Shown: positions 17,299 to 26,160 of the stretch, in pieces
Layout of the letters: each line of letters begins with the position of its first letter
How positions within the stretch are numbered: position 1 is the first letter of the stretch
Assembly (NCBI GenBank): GCA_021791145.1
Contig: JAJYXE010000013.1
Location: forward strand, 1 to 64,000
Reading direction: 5' to 3'
From: Actinomycetes bacterium
Lineage (GTDB): Bacteria > Actinomycetota > Acidimicrobiia > Acidimicrobiales > RAAP-2
Length of the DNA stretch: 64,000 nucleotides
Translations under genes and position numbers: made by a program
Notes under the pieces: generated by a model
The model's input: the letters and a program-made list of their open reading frames with translations, nothing else
What the model was told of the DNA's origin: nothing
Database searches by the model: none

Positions 17299-17970
17299 CT
17301 ACTGCGCGGGCGCGGTGGTCTGCGTAGCCGAGGTATTCGTCGAGGAGAAGACGGCCGAGACGTGGAGGGTCCCGTTGTCGCAGGCGTAGATGCCGAGCCC
17401 GGCGCTCACCGTCGCGTGTGCGGTGTTTGTCGGCGGCGTGACTTCGATCGTGCGGGACGAGGAGCACGTCGTTGTGGCGGTCTGGACGTCGCTGAACCCG
17501 ATGTTGAAGTACGCCGTGTCCCCCGGTGCGAGGACCACTTCGCCAGGCGCGATGTTCTCGAACGCCAGCCCGCCGCCGCGGACCACGGTCGTGGTGAGGG
17601 CAGCGCCGGATGTGCTCACGAGGAGCAGCCCCGGGTAGCCGTAGGTGGAGCACGGCGCAGAACCAGTGTTCGTCATCGAAAAGGTGATCTCCTGGGTGCC
17701 CGCCGCCCCGCCCTGCCCCGAGACCGCGATCCGCAGCCCCCGGACGCTGCACTTGGGCAGCGCTGAGGATGTCGTCGATGTCGAGGACGAAGGAGCCGTG
17801 GACGAAGGAGCCGTGGACGAAGGAGTCGTGGAGGTGGTCGTGGTCGAGGCTGGCGGCCGCCGTGGCTTGGTCGGGTGGGTTGCCGACGGGCTGGACGAGC
17901 AGGCGCTCAGCACGAGTGCGGCGAGCGCGGCCGAGACCACCCCGGCGGCCGAGGTCCACACCCTTGCCAT
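17299..17970 (-). CDS. DUF4232 lipoprotein
   Basis: The protein has 223 residues. ATG 17970 follows GGAAGGGAG. The signal sequence MARVWTSAAGVVSAALAALV ends in the lipobox LSAC, so it is a lipoprotein. A Ser/Thr/Pro linker follows, partly built from a 15-bp DNA repeat (GACGAAGGAGCCGTG, 17786-17830). The domain (about residues 70-215) is DUF4232: CSVRGLRIAVSGQGGAAGTQ, ITFSMTNTGSAPCSTYGYPG, then LAPGDTAYFNIGFSD and a final Cys pair. These surface lipoproteins are common in actinobacteria; their role is unknown. The frame stays open upstream through the 17991-18095 repeats, but the lipobox fixes the start. Confidence 0.85.
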   Translation of the reverse strand: MARVWTSAAGVVSAALAALVLSACSSSPSATHPTKPRRPPASTTTTSTTPSSTAPSSTAPSSSTSTTSSALPKCSVRGLRIAVSGQGGAAGTQEITFSMTNTGSAPCSTYGYPGLLLVSTSGAALTTTVVRGGGLAFENIAPGEVVLAPGDTAYFNIGFSDVQTATTTCSSSRTIEVTPPTNTAHATVSAGLGIYACDNGTLHVSAVFSSTNTSATQTTAPAQ

Positions 17971-17990
17971 GGGGTCTCCCTTCCTTCCTG

Positions 17991-18095
17991 CCTCTTTGGA
18001 CTTGCGCAGGCCTCTTTGGACTTGCGCAGGCCGGTACCGCCCCGCACCGCCCGGCACCGCTTGGCACCGCCCCGCACCGCCCGGCACCGCTTGGC
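17991..18095. repeat. Two adjacent tandem repeat arrays (20 bp x2 and 30 bp x2)
   Basis: CCTCTTTGGACTTGCGCAGG is present twice (17991-18010, 18011-18030). A 30-bp unit starting ACCGCCCCGCACCGCCCGGC is present twice (18036-18065, 18066-18095). The arrays lie in the divergent promoter region between the DUF4232 lipoprotein and hom, so both genes may be affected by copy-number change. Confidence 0.9.
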
Positions 18096-18214
18096 ACCGG
18101 CCGGCGCCGCCCGCGCCAATCGTCGCACAGCATGCCTGCGTGCGGATGCGCCCCGGGAGCATCGGGCAGTCCACGGTTCCTCGGCCGGTTGCCGGCGAGC
18201 GGTAGCCTCCAGCA

Positions 18215-19654
18215 ATGGCGGCCGCCCCGAGCCCGGCGAAACCGAAGAGCCCGGCGAAACCGAAGAGCCCGGCGAAACCGAAGAGCCCGGCACCGGCGCC
18301 GAGGCCCAGGGGGGCGGCGACGCATCCCGTGCGTGTCGCGCTGCTCGGTTACGGCCACGTCGGCTCCGCGGTGGCCGGGCTGCTCACGAGCCGCGCCTCG
18401 GAGATCGCCGCACGGACCGGGGTGCGCTTCGAGCTCGCGGGGATCGCGGTCCTCGACGTCGCGCGCCGGCGCCACCCGGTGCCCGGCGTCGCGTCGTCCC
18501 TCTTCACCGCGGACGCGAAGGGGCTCGTCGAGAGGTCGGACGTCGACGTGGTCGTCGAGCTGATCGGCGGGCTCGACCCCGCCCGCGCCCTTGTGGAGGC
18601 GGCCCTGCGAGCCGGCAAGCCGGTCGTGACCGCGAACAAGGTGCTCCTCGCGCAGGCGGGTGGTGAGCTGGCGGAAGTCGCCTCGGCGAGCCGCGTCGAC
18701 CTGTTGTACGAGGCGGCGGTCGCCGGCGCGATCCCCGTCATCCGGCCCCTGCGGGAGTCGCTCGCCGGCGAGCGCGTGCTGCGCGTGATGGGGATCGTCA
18801 ACGGGACGACCAACTACGTCCTCACTCGAATGGCGGACGACCAGATGGAGTACGCGGACGCGCTCGCCGAAGCGCAGTCGCTCGGTTTGGCCGAGCGCGA
18901 CCCCTCGTCGGACGTCTCCGGGGAGGACGCAGCCGCCAAGGCGGCCATCCTCGCGGGCCTCGCCTTCGGGAGCGACGTCCTCGGGACGACCGTGTCACGG
19001 GAGGGGATCACCGGGATCCGGTCGCTCGACGTCGAGTACGCGGCACGGCTCGGATACGTGATCAAGCTGCTCGCGATCGCGGAGCTCGCCGACGGCGGCC
19101 CGGACGTGTCCGTGCGCGTCCACCCCGCGATGGTGCCCTCGAGCCATCCGCTCGCGTCGGTGCGCGGAGCGTTCAACGCGGTGTTCGTCGAGGGCGAGGC
19201 TGCCGGTGAGCTCATGCTCTACGGGAGAGGCGCGGGAGGTGCCCCGACCGCGAGCGCCGTCCTCGGCGACCTGATCGACGCGGCGCGCAACCTCATGTCC
19301 GGAGCGCACGCGCCCCCGCCGCACCGGCGCGAGACCCAGGTGCGGCCGGTCGACGACCTTCGCTCCGCGTTCTACATCAGCTTGGACGTCATCGACCGCC
19401 CGGGCGTGCTCGCCGCGGTCGCGACCGCGTTCGGCAGCCACGGAGTGTCGATCAGGGCGATGGAGCAGGACGGGCTCGGCACAGCCGCGAGGCTCGTCTT
19501 CCTCACCCACACGGCCCGGGAAGGGGACGTGCGGGCCACGCTCGACGCGATCTCCGCGATCGACACCGTGGTGCGCGTCGGGAGCGTGCTGCGCGTGATC
19601 GGCGGCGACGACGAGCCGGTGCGGGTGGGCGGCGGACGGCCGCGGAGTCTCTGA
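18215..19654 (+). CDS. hom: Homoserine dehydrogenase with C-terminal ACT domain
   Basis: The protein has 479 residues. It reduces aspartate semialdehyde to homoserine, the branch step to threonine and methionine. The NAD(P)-binding site is [15 protein letters not shown] (about residues 41-55); the catalytic region includes [40 protein letters not shown], and [20 protein letters not shown] with the catalytic Lys. A regulatory ACT domain ([20 protein letters not shown]) ends the protein, so feedback by threonine is likely. The first 30 residues are an oddity: three perfect SPAKPK units from an 18-bp tandem repeat (18230-18283), a basic low-complexity tail before the fold. It lies one base ahead of thrC. 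Confidence 0.95.
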   Translation: MAAAPSPAKPKSPAKPKSPAKPKSPAPAPRPRGAATHPVRVALLGYGHVGSAVAGLLTSRASEIAARTGVRFELAGIAVLDVARRRHPVPGVASSLFTADAKGLVERSDVDVVVELIGGLDPARALVEAALRAGKPVVTANKVLLAQAGGELAEVASASRVDLLYEAAVAGAIPVIRPLRESLAGERVLRVMGIVNGTTNYVLTRMADDQMEYADALAEAQSLGLAERDPSSDVSGEDAAAKAAILAGLAFGSDVLGTTVSREGITGIRSLDVEYAARLGYVIKLLAIAELADGGPDVSVRVHPAMVPSSHPLASVRGAFNAVFVEGEAAGELMLYGRGAGGAPTASAVLGDLIDAARNLMSGAHAPPPHRRETQVRPVDDLRSAFYISLDVIDRPGVLAAVATAFGSHGVSIRAMEQDGLGTAARLVFLTHTAREGDVRATLDAISAIDTVVRVGSVLRVIGGDDEPVRVGGGRPRSL

Positions 19655-19655
19655 G

Positions 19656-20702
19656 GTGCCGGTGGCCGCCGCGTGGCGCGGGATCATCGAGGAGTACCGG
19701 GACCTGCTCCCGATCGGCGACGAGCCGGCGGTGACGCTCCTCGAAGGGGGAACGCCGCTGTTGTTCGCTCCCCGTCTCTCCGCGCGCGTCGGTGCGTCGG
19801 TCTGGCTCAAGATCGAAGGGGCCAACCCGACGGGATCGTTCAAGGACCGCGGGATGAGCGTTGCGATCTCCAAGGCGGCCGCAGCGGGCGTGAAGGTCGT
19901 GGCGTGCGCCTCGACGGGCAACACCTCGGCATCCGCGGCCGCGTACGCGGCCCGTGCGGGGCTCGAGTGCGTGGTGCTGATCCCCGAGGGCCACGTCGCG
20001 CTCGGCAAGCTCGCGCAGGCGCTGGTGCACGGTGCCCGGGTGCTCCAGGTGCGGGGGAACTTCGACGCCGCCTTGGACGTCGTTCGGGAACTGCCCGGGC
20101 GCGTCCCTGCCACCATCGTCAACTCGATCAACCCGTACCGGCTCGAAGGGCAGAAGACCGCCGCGTTCGAGATCGTCGACGTGCTGGGGCGCGCGCCGGA
20201 CGTGCAGTGCATGCCCGTGGGGAACGCGGGCAACATCACGGCGTACTGGCACGGGTACCTCGAGTACAAGGAGGCGGGGCGGTCGTCCAACCTGCCGAGG
20301 CTCCTGGGCTTCCAGGCGGAGGGCGCGGCGCCGATCGTGCTCGGCCACCGCGTCGAGCACCCCGAGACGGTCGCAACGGCGATCCGCATCGGCAACCCTG
20401 CCAGCTGGCACGCCGCCACGGCGGCCGTCGCGGAGTCCAAGGGGTCGGTGCGCGCGGTGAGCGACGAGGAGATCCTCGACGCCTACCGGTACCTCGCCGC
20501 CGAGGAGGCGGTCTTCTGCGAAGCGGCGTCGGCCGCGGCGGTGGCCGGGCTCCTGCGCAGCGAGGTCCCCGCCGGGTCGACCGTGGTCTGCGTGCTCACC
20601 GGCCACGGGCTGAAGGACCCCGATCTGGCGATCAGCCAGGTCTCGATCCCGCGGGTCGTCGACCCCGACGTGGACGCGGTCGTCGCGGCGCTCGGGCTCT
20701 GA
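19656..20702 (+). CDS. thrC: Threonine synthase
   Basis: The protein has 348 residues from GTG 19656, directly after the hom stop (19652-19654). It converts O-phosphohomoserine to threonine with PLP. The PLP lysine is Lys63 in [14 protein letters not shown]; the phosphate loop is [13 protein letters not shown], with [20 protein letters not shown] as the substrate loop. Length and motifs fit the short actinobacterial class. Homoserine kinase (thrB), often next in actinobacteria, is not present between here and rho. Confidence 0.95.
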   Translation: MPVAAAWRGIIEEYRDLLPIGDEPAVTLLEGGTPLLFAPRLSARVGASVWLKIEGANPTGSFKDRGMSVAISKAAAAGVKVVACASTGNTSASAAAYAARAGLECVVLIPEGHVALGKLAQALVHGARVLQVRGNFDAALDVVRELPGRVPATIVNSINPYRLEGQKTAAFEIVDVLGRAPDVQCMPVGNAGNITAYWHGYLEYKEAGRSSNLPRLLGFQAEGAAPIVLGHRVEHPETVATAIRIGNPASWHAATAAVAESKGSVRAVSDEEILDAYRYLAAEEAVFCEAASAAAVAGLLRSEVPAGSTVVCVLTGHGLKDPDLAISQVSIPRVVDPDVDAVVAALGL

Positions 20703-20769
20703 CCCGCTCGAACCGTCCGACGGTCGCCCCCGCCCGCCCCTCGGGGGGCGCCTCCCCGCCGCGCCACGG

Positions 20770-20788
20770 CCGGCGACGCCGTCGCCGG
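20770..20788. terminator. Hairpin after thrC
   Basis: CCGGCGAC (20770-20777), loop GCC, GTCGCCGG (20781-20788): a perfect 8-bp GC stem 68 bases after the thrC stop. There is no U-tract, so its termination strength is uncertain. Confidence 0.4.
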
Positions 20789-20908
20789 AGGGGCGGCCGG
20801 AGGGAATGAACCGGTGGCACGCGATGTTGAGGCATCCGGAGGTGGAGGAGCGAGCGAGAGCCAGGCGGCTCCCGGTCCCGTGCTCCACACGAGCGAGCGC
20901 CGGGGTGG

Positions 20909-20937
20909 TTGCTGGGGCACGAGCCAGCCGCTACGAT
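20909..20937 (+). promoter_or_regulatory. Candidate sigma-70-type promoter for rho
   Basis: TTGCTG (20909-20914), a 17-base spacer, and TACGAT (20932-20937). Spacing is ideal and the -10 has the conserved TA...AT. It lies 175 bases before the rho start. Confidence 0.45.
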
Positions 20938-21112
20938 GGCGGCGTCCCACCGGGCAACGGCACACTGGTCGCCGGCCCGAAGCCGGTTCAGACCTGATGC
21001 CACCGGTGGTCCGCGGGAGCAGGCTTGCAGCACGTGTCCTTCACCCGTGTTCCGTCCCCGCGCGGCGTGGCCCTGCCATCGCCGGCGCGACCCATCATGA
21101 GATAGGAGACCG

Positions 21113-22987
21113 ATGACTGCGGAACAGCAGCTCGAACGGTCAGTGCTCGAGGGCAAGGAGCGAGACGAGCTCCACACCATCGCGCAGGCGATGTCGCTCA
21201 AGACGACGTCGCGAACGAAGAAGTCCGACATCATCGACCGCATCCTCGAGGCGGCCGGCGTCACCTCGACGTCGAACGGGCAGACCGCGTCCAACGGCCA
21301 CGGTGCCGAGGCTGCGGACGCCGCGCGCTCGACGAACGGGAGGGCGCACGCTGCCCGGGCGGCGTCGCGGACCGGGGGGCCCGAGGCGTCGGGGACCGAG
21401 AGGCCAGAGGGGCCCGAGGCGTCGGCGAGGACCGTCCGCGCGGCGGCCCACGACGGCGAGACGGCGAACGGCACCCCAGGGGATGCCTCATCGGGGTCCA
21501 GCGCCCCGGAGGCCGGCTCATCGGCGCCGAGCGCCCCGGCCGCCCTGGAGCCCGCTGTCCTGGAGCCCGCTGTCCTGGCGTCGGGCACCGCGGAGCCGAC
21601 CGGAGCGGGGTCGGAGGGACCCGGAGCCGCGTCGGTCGACGCGCTGCACCCCCAGGAACCCCAGGAAGCTGGCGCGGTGATCGGCGCAGGCTCCCGGCAC
21701 GGTCGCCAGCAGGGCCGGCATCCCCAGGTGGGCAACGTCGAGCCCGCCAACAGGCGGAACCGCCGCCGCCGCGGACGTGAGCGGGGGGCGCCGGGCGGCG
21801 AGCGCGACCTGCAGGGCGCTCCTGGTCAGGAGGGCCCGTACCAGGGGGACCTGGTCGAGGTGCGAGGCCACCTCGACCTGCGCGACGAGGGGTACGGGTT
21901 CCTGCGCTGTGACGGCTACCTGCCGTCGCCCAAGGACGTGTACGTCTCGATCAGCCAGGCCCGCCGGTTCGCCCTGCGCAAGGGGGACTACGTCGAAGGC
22001 GCCTGCCGGCCGGCCTCGAGCAACGAGAAGTACCCGGCGCTCCTCCGGATCGACAAGGTCTCGGGCATGGACCCCGAGGCGGCCCGTCAGCGGCCGCGCT
22101 TCGAGGACCTGACGCCCCTGTTCCCTGACGAGAAGCTGGTGCTCGAGATGCCCGGCGCCAAGGACGACGTGACGGCACGGATCGTCGACCTGCTCGCTCC
22201 GATCGGCAAGGGTCAGCGCGGGCTGATCGTGTCGCCGCCCAAAGCGGGCAAGACCACCGTCATGAAGCAGATCGCGCACTCCATCGAGGCCAACAACCCC
22301 GAGGTGCACCTCATGGTCCTGCTCGTGGACGAGCGGCCGGAAGAGGTGACCGACATGCGGCGCTCGGTCAAGGGCGAGGTCGTGGCGTCGACGTTCGACC
22401 GTCCGTCCGACGAGCACACCGCGGTCGCCGAGCTGGCGATCGAGCGGGCCAAGCGCCTCGTCGAGCAGAAGCGCGACGTCGTGATCATCCTCGACGGCAT
22501 CACCCGGCTCGCTCGCGCCTACAACCTCGCGCAGCCCGCGACCGGCCGGATCATGTCCGGCGGCGTGGACTCGGGGGCCCTCTACCCGCCCAAGAAGTTC
22601 TTCGGCGCCGCCCGCAACATCGAAGAGGGCGGCTCGCTCACGATCCTCGCCACCGCGCTCGTCGAGACGGGCTCGAAGATGGACGAGGTCATCTTCGAGG
22701 AGTTCAAGGGCACCGGCAACATGGAGCTCCGGCTCGACCGGCGGCTCGCCGAGCGCCGCCTGTACCCGTCGATCGACGTCAACGCGAGCTCGACCCGCCA
22801 CGAGGAGCTCCTCTTCGACCGCGGTCAGCTCCAGCAGGTGTGGAAGCTGCGCCGCGTGCTGAACGCCCTGGCGAGCGAGGGCAACGCCGCGGCGGGGCTC
22901 GAGCTCTTGATGGACAAGCTGCGGACCACCAGGAGCAACGACGAGTTCCTTGCGGAGATCGCCAAGGGGCCCACGCCCGGAGGCTGA
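21113..22987 (+). CDS. rho: Transcription termination factor Rho
   Basis: The protein has 624 residues. ATG 21113 follows AGGAG. Rho is the hexameric RNA helicase that ends transcription at unstructured C-rich RNA. The Rho_N helices are [20 protein letters not shown] (residues 20-45). Then comes an approximately 190-residue Ala/Gly/Pro/Glu-rich insertion with a basic end ([13 protein letters not shown]), a known actinobacterial feature. The RNA-binding cold-shock fold is [19 protein letters not shown]. The ATPase has Walker A PPKAGKTT (375-382), Walker [18 protein letters not shown], the Q-loop and the R-loop. The insertion contains a perfect 15-bp tandem repeat (21545-21574). It is followed by rpmE. 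Confidence 0.97.
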   Translation: MTAEQQLERSVLEGKERDELHTIAQAMSLKTTSRTKKSDIIDRILEAAGVTSTSNGQTASNGHGAEAADAARSTNGRAHAARAASRTGGPEASGTERPEGPEASARTVRAAAHDGETANGTPGDASSGSSAPEAGSSAPSAPAALEPAVLEPAVLASGTAEPTGAGSEGPGAASVDALHPQEPQEAGAVIGAGSRHGRQQGRHPQVGNVEPANRRNRRRRGRERGAPGGERDLQGAPGQEGPYQGDLVEVRGHLDLRDEGYGFLRCDGYLPSPKDVYVSISQARRFALRKGDYVEGACRPASSNEKYPALLRIDKVSGMDPEAARQRPRFEDLTPLFPDEKLVLEMPGAKDDVTARIVDLLAPIGKGQRGLIVSPPKAGKTTVMKQIAHSIEANNPEVHLMVLLVDERPEEVTDMRRSVKGEVVASTFDRPSDEHTAVAELAIERAKRLVEQKRDVVIILDGITRLARAYNLAQPATGRIMSGGVDSGALYPPKKFFGAARNIEEGGSLTILATALVETGSKMDEVIFEEFKGTGNMELRLDRRLAERRLYPSIDVNASSTRHEELLFDRGQLQQVWKLRRVLNALASEGNAAAGLELLMDKLRTTRSNDEFLAEIAKGPTPGG

Positions 22988-23073
22988 TCCGTTCCGGCTC
23001 CGGTCCGCCCGCCCCCCGGCTCGCTGCTGCTCCGACGAGACGGCCCGAGCACAAGGCCCTCAAGACAAGACAG

Positions 23074-23140
23074 AGTCCTCACATACCCAGAGTCCTCACA
23101 TACCCAGAGTCCTCACATACCCAGTCCTCACATACCCAAG
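23074..23140. repeat. 17-bp tandem repeat in the rpmE leader
   Basis: Four copies of AGTCCTCACATACCCAG (23074-23090, 23091-23107, 23108-23124, and a shorter last copy sharing its AG). The array ends 13 bases before the rpmE start, so it is in the rho-rpmE intergenic transcript. The unit length is not a multiple of three, as expected for non-coding DNA. Confidence 0.92.
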
Positions 23141-23153
23141 AAGGCAAGGCACC

Positions 23154-23381
23154 ATGAAGGCAGACATCCACCCCACCTACGCGCAGGCGACCGTTCACTG
23201 CTCGTGCGGCAACACGTTCACGACCCGCTCGACCAAGCCCGACCTCCACGTCGAGCTGTGCAACGAGTGCCATCCGTTCTTCACCGGCAAGCAGAAGCTC
23301 GTCGACTCCGGCGGGCGTGTCGAGCGGTTCCAGCGCCGCTACGGCCGCCGCGGGGCGAAGCGGGCGCCGGCAAAGAGCTGA
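23154..23381 (+). CDS. rpmE: Ribosomal protein bL31 (zinc-binding form)
   Basis: The protein has 75 residues, the normal size. The start [20 protein letters not shown] and the zinc cysteines Cys16, Cys18, Cys36 and Cys39 (CSC ... CNEC) identify the C+ form; [20 protein letters not shown] is the conserved tail. It bridges the two ribosomal subunits. In many bacteria the C+ form is replaced under zinc limitation by a C- paralogue, not seen here. A 17-bp repeat array occupies most of its leader. Confidence 0.96.
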   Translation: MKADIHPTYAQATVHCSCGNTFTTRSTKPDLHVELCNECHPFFTGKQKLVDSGGRVERFQRRYGRRGAKRAPAKS

Positions 23382-23414
23382 ACCCGGCCCGGCGCCGCGC
23401 CGGGCGGCGGTCCC

Positions 23415-24509
23415 ATGCCCGCTGAGCCGCAGGCATCCCCGCTCGACGCGCGTCTCGACGCGCTCGAGCAGGACTTTGCCGACGTCGAGGCGCAGCTCGC
23501 CGAGCCCGCGACGTCCGGAGATCCCGCGCGCCTGCGCGACCTGTCGCGGCGTCACAAGGAGCTCTGGGAGCTGGTCGCGACGTGGCGGGAGCTGCGCGCG
23601 GCGCGCGCCGATCTCGACGCTGCTCGCCAGCTGATCGAGGAGTCCGGGCCCGACGAGCGAGCCGGGTTGCTCGAGGAGGTGGAGGCGGCAGAGGCGCGCA
23701 TCGCGTCGCTCGGCGCGCAGCTGAGCTTGCTGCTCCTGCCCAAGGACCCAAACGACGGGCGAAACGTGATCGTCGAGATCCGCGGCGCCGAGGGCGGTGA
23801 GGAAGCCAACCTCTTCGCCCGGGACCTCTTCGACATGTACACGCGCTACGCGGCTCGCCGCGGCTGGCACGTGGAGGTCCTCTCCGCGAGCCCGTCGGAG
23901 CGCGACGGGCTGAACGAGGTGGTCTTCGTCGTGAAGGGCGCGGACGCCTGGGCCCGCCTCGAGCACGAGGCGGGCCCCCACCGCGTGCAGCGGGTGCCGG
24001 TCACCGAGTCCAAGGGCAGGGTGCACACGTCCTCGGCGACGGTCACCGTGCTCCCCGAGGCCGACGAGGTGGACGTCAAGATCGACCCGGGCGACCTGAA
24101 GATCGACGTCTACCGCTCGACGGGGCCCGGAGGCCAGTCCGTGAACACGACCGACTCCGCCGTGCGGATCACCCACCTGCCCACCGGCATCGTGGTGGCG
24201 ATGCAGGACGAGAAGAGCCAGATCCAGAACCGGGCGAAGGCCATGACCGTGCTGCGTGCCCGGCTGCTCAAGGCCGAGCAGGACCGCCGGGCCCAGGAGC
24301 TCGCGTCGCAGCGCAAGAGCCAGGTCGGCGGCGGCGGCCGGTCGGAGAAGGTGCGGACCTACAACTTCCGCGAGAACCGGGTCACCGACCACCGCCTCAA
24401 CCTCACGCTCTACAAGCTCGACCAGGTGCTCCAAGGGGACCTCGACGAGCTCACGGACGCGCTGATGGCACACAAGCGCGCGAGGCAGCTGGCGGGCGAG
24501 GCCCCGTGA
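23415..24509 (+). CDS. prfA: Peptide chain release factor 1
   Basis: The protein has 364 residues. It decodes UAA/UAG and triggers peptide release. The GGQ motif is at residues 239-241 (STGPGGQSVNTTDSAVRITH); the upstream VEIRGAEGGEEANLFARDL is the conserved domain-2 start. The closing YNFRENRVTDHRLNLTLYKL is typical. The stop overlaps the prmC start (GTGA, 24506-24509), matching the enzyme-substrate pair: PrmC methylates the GGQ glutamine. Confidence 0.96.
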   Translation: MPAEPQASPLDARLDALEQDFADVEAQLAEPATSGDPARLRDLSRRHKELWELVATWRELRAARADLDAARQLIEESGPDERAGLLEEVEAAEARIASLGAQLSLLLLPKDPNDGRNVIVEIRGAEGGEEANLFARDLFDMYTRYAARRGWHVEVLSASPSERDGLNEVVFVVKGADAWARLEHEAGPHRVQRVPVTESKGRVHTSSATVTVLPEADEVDVKIDPGDLKIDVYRSTGPGGQSVNTTDSAVRITHLPTGIVVAMQDEKSQIQNRAKAMTVLRARLLKAEQDRRAQELASQRKSQVGGGGRSEKVRTYNFRENRVTDHRLNLTLYKLDQVLQGDLDELTDALMAHKRARQLAGEAP

Positions 24510-25390
24510 CGTCGCGGGCGTCGCTCCAGGCGGTGCTGGCGAGCCGGCTCGGGTCGGCCGACGAGGCGCGCTGGATGATCGAAGAGGTGCTCGGAGCCGG
24601 CGCCCGCACACGGACCGGCACCGGACCCGAGGCCGAGCAGGTGCTCTTCGAGATGGCGGCCAGGAGGCTGGGTGGCGAGCCGCTCCAGTACGTGCTCGGC
24701 TCGTGGGCGTTCCGGTCCATCGAGCTCGCCGTCGACCCGCGTGCCCTCATCCCCCGCCCCGAGACCGAGCAGGTCGTCGAGGTCGCCCTCGGTGAGGTGC
24801 GCCGGCGGCTCCTGCCGGCGGGCTCTTTCGGCGGGCCGCTGCGCGTGGCCGACCTCGGCACCGGGAGCGGGGCGATCGCGCTGTCGGTGGCCGTGGAGCT
24901 CGGGAGCGAGTGTCCTGGGCTCCAAGTCGCGGCGACCGACGTCGACCCCTCGGCGCTCGAGCTGGCGGCGGCCAATCTCCGCCGGGTGGCGGCCGACCAC
25001 CCCTACGTGGAAGAACAGGTGGAGCTGCGCGCCGGGGGCTGGTTCGACGCGCTCGCACCGGCCTGGCACGGGCTGGTCGGCCTCGTCGTCTCCAACCCTC
25101 CCTACGTGAGCGAGCCGGAGTGGCCGTCCCTCGATCCGCAGGTTCGACGAGAGCCCTACGGCGCGCTCGTCGCGCCGGCGGGCTCCGACGGCACGCCCGG
25201 GTTCGCGGGGGTGGAGGCGGTCGTGAAGGGGGCGCGCGACTGGTTGGCGCCCGGCGGCGCCGTGGTGGTGGAGATGGCGCCGCACCACGCGCAGCCGGCC
25301 CGCGCGGCGGCGAAGAAGGCGGGCTACCGCGAGGTGCGCGTGGAGGCGGACCTCGCGGGCAGGCCCCGCGCGCTCGTCGCCCGGCGGTGA
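24506..25390 (+). CDS. prmC: Release factor glutamine methyltransferase
   Basis: The protein has 294 residues from GTG 24506. It uses SAM to methylate the Gln of the GGQ motif in release factors. The N-terminal helical domain includes RRLGGEPLQYVLGSWAFRSI; the SAM site is VADLGTGSGAIALSVAVEL, and the catalytic motif is VVSNPPYVSEPEW. It overlaps both neighbours by four bases (GTGA at each junction), so prfA-prmC-tsaC is one translational unit. Confidence 0.94.
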   Translation: MTSRASLQAVLASRLGSADEARWMIEEVLGAGARTRTGTGPEAEQVLFEMAARRLGGEPLQYVLGSWAFRSIELAVDPRALIPRPETEQVVEVALGEVRRRLLPAGSFGGPLRVADLGTGSGAIALSVAVELGSECPGLQVAATDVDPSALELAAANLRRVAADHPYVEEQVELRAGGWFDALAPAWHGLVGLVVSNPPYVSEPEWPSLDPQVRREPYGALVAPAGSDGTPGFAGVEAVVKGARDWLAPGGAVVVEMAPHHAQPARAAAKKAGYREVRVEADLAGRPRALVARR

Positions 25391-26019
25391 GCGGCGCCGG
25401 CGGCCCGCAAGTGATCGACGCGGGCCAGCGCTCGGCGCTCGATGCCGCGGCGGCGGCGCTGGCCGAGGGGCTGGTGGTGGCGATCCCGACCGACACCGTC
25501 TACGGGCTCGCGGCGCGCATCGACCGCCCCGACGCGATGGCGGCGATCTTCGACGCGAAGAGGCGGCCTCCGGGTCTCGCGCTGCCGGTCCTGGTGGGCC
25601 GCTGGCACCAGGCGCGGGAGGTCGCGAGCAGCTGGCCCCGCGCCGCATCGATGCTCGCGGCCCGCTTCTGGCCCGGCGCGCTCACGGTGGTGGTGCCCGT
25701 CGACCCCGCGCTCGGCGCGGAGCTCGGAGGGGACGGCACCAGCGTGGGGCTGCGGCGGCCCCGCCACAAGTTCGTCCAGGCGCTCTGCCGCCGGGCCGGT
25801 CCGCTGGCCACGACCAGTGCCAACCGCCACGGCGAGCAGCCGTGCACGACCGCGACAGAGGTGCGCGGCACCTTCGGCGCCCAAGACGTCACCGTGGTGA
25901 TCGACGGCGGCACCTGCGATCGGCCGCCCTCCACCGTCGTCGACTGCACCGTGACCCCCCCCAAGTGCCTGCGCGAGGGCGCGATCCCCTGGTCGTGGCT
26001 CGAGGCGGCGATGCGCTGA
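25387..26019 (+). CDS. tsaC: L-threonylcarbamoyladenylate synthase (TsaC/YwlC/Sua5 family)
   Basis: The protein has 210 residues from GTG 25387, overlapping the prmC stop. It makes threonylcarbamoyl-AMP for the t6A37 modification of ANN-decoding tRNAs. The YrdC fold is seen in LVVAIPTDTVYGLAARIDRP, the KRRPPGLALPVLVG loop, ARFWPGALTVVVP, the phosphate motif ATTSANRHGEQP, and PSTVVDCT near the end. No C-terminal Sua5 domain is present, so it is the short form. Confidence 0.92.
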   Translation: MSGAGGPQVIDAGQRSALDAAAAALAEGLVVAIPTDTVYGLAARIDRPDAMAAIFDAKRRPPGLALPVLVGRWHQAREVASSWPRAASMLAARFWPGALTVVVPVDPALGAELGGDGTSVGLRRPRHKFVQALCRRAGPLATTSANRHGEQPCTTATEVRGTFGAQDVTVVIDGGTCDRPPSTVVDCTVTPPKCLREGAIPWSWLEAAMR

Positions 26020-26044
26020 GGGACGCCCCGGCGAGCGGACGCGC

Positions 26045-26074
26045 CACGGCGGGCGGCCATGGCCGCCCGCCGTG
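26045..26074. terminator. 30-bp perfect palindrome between convergent genes
   Basis: Arms of 15 bases (26045-26059 and 26060-26074, arm CACGGCGGGCGGCCA) with no mismatch. It sits 26 bases after the tsaC stop and 87 bases before the 3' end of the S53 peptidase gene on the other strand, the classic place for a bidirectional terminator. There is no U-tract on either side. Confidence 0.7.
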
Positions 26075-26160
26075 CGCGGTCCCCTTCCCCAACCCGCTCC
26101 GCGCGCAAAGTGCGCCGCGGAGAGGCTCGAGGCGCCGTCGGCGCCGCTGAAGGCCCGAGG

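Larger units (their letters stand above)
20703..21112. other. Long leader region of rho
   Basis: 410 bases without a convincing gene between thrC and rho. It holds the hairpin at 20770 and a promoter-like pair at 20909-20937. Transcription from there would give a leader of about 170 bases before rho; Rho is often autoregulated through its leader in other bacteria, which could apply here. Confidence 0.4.
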
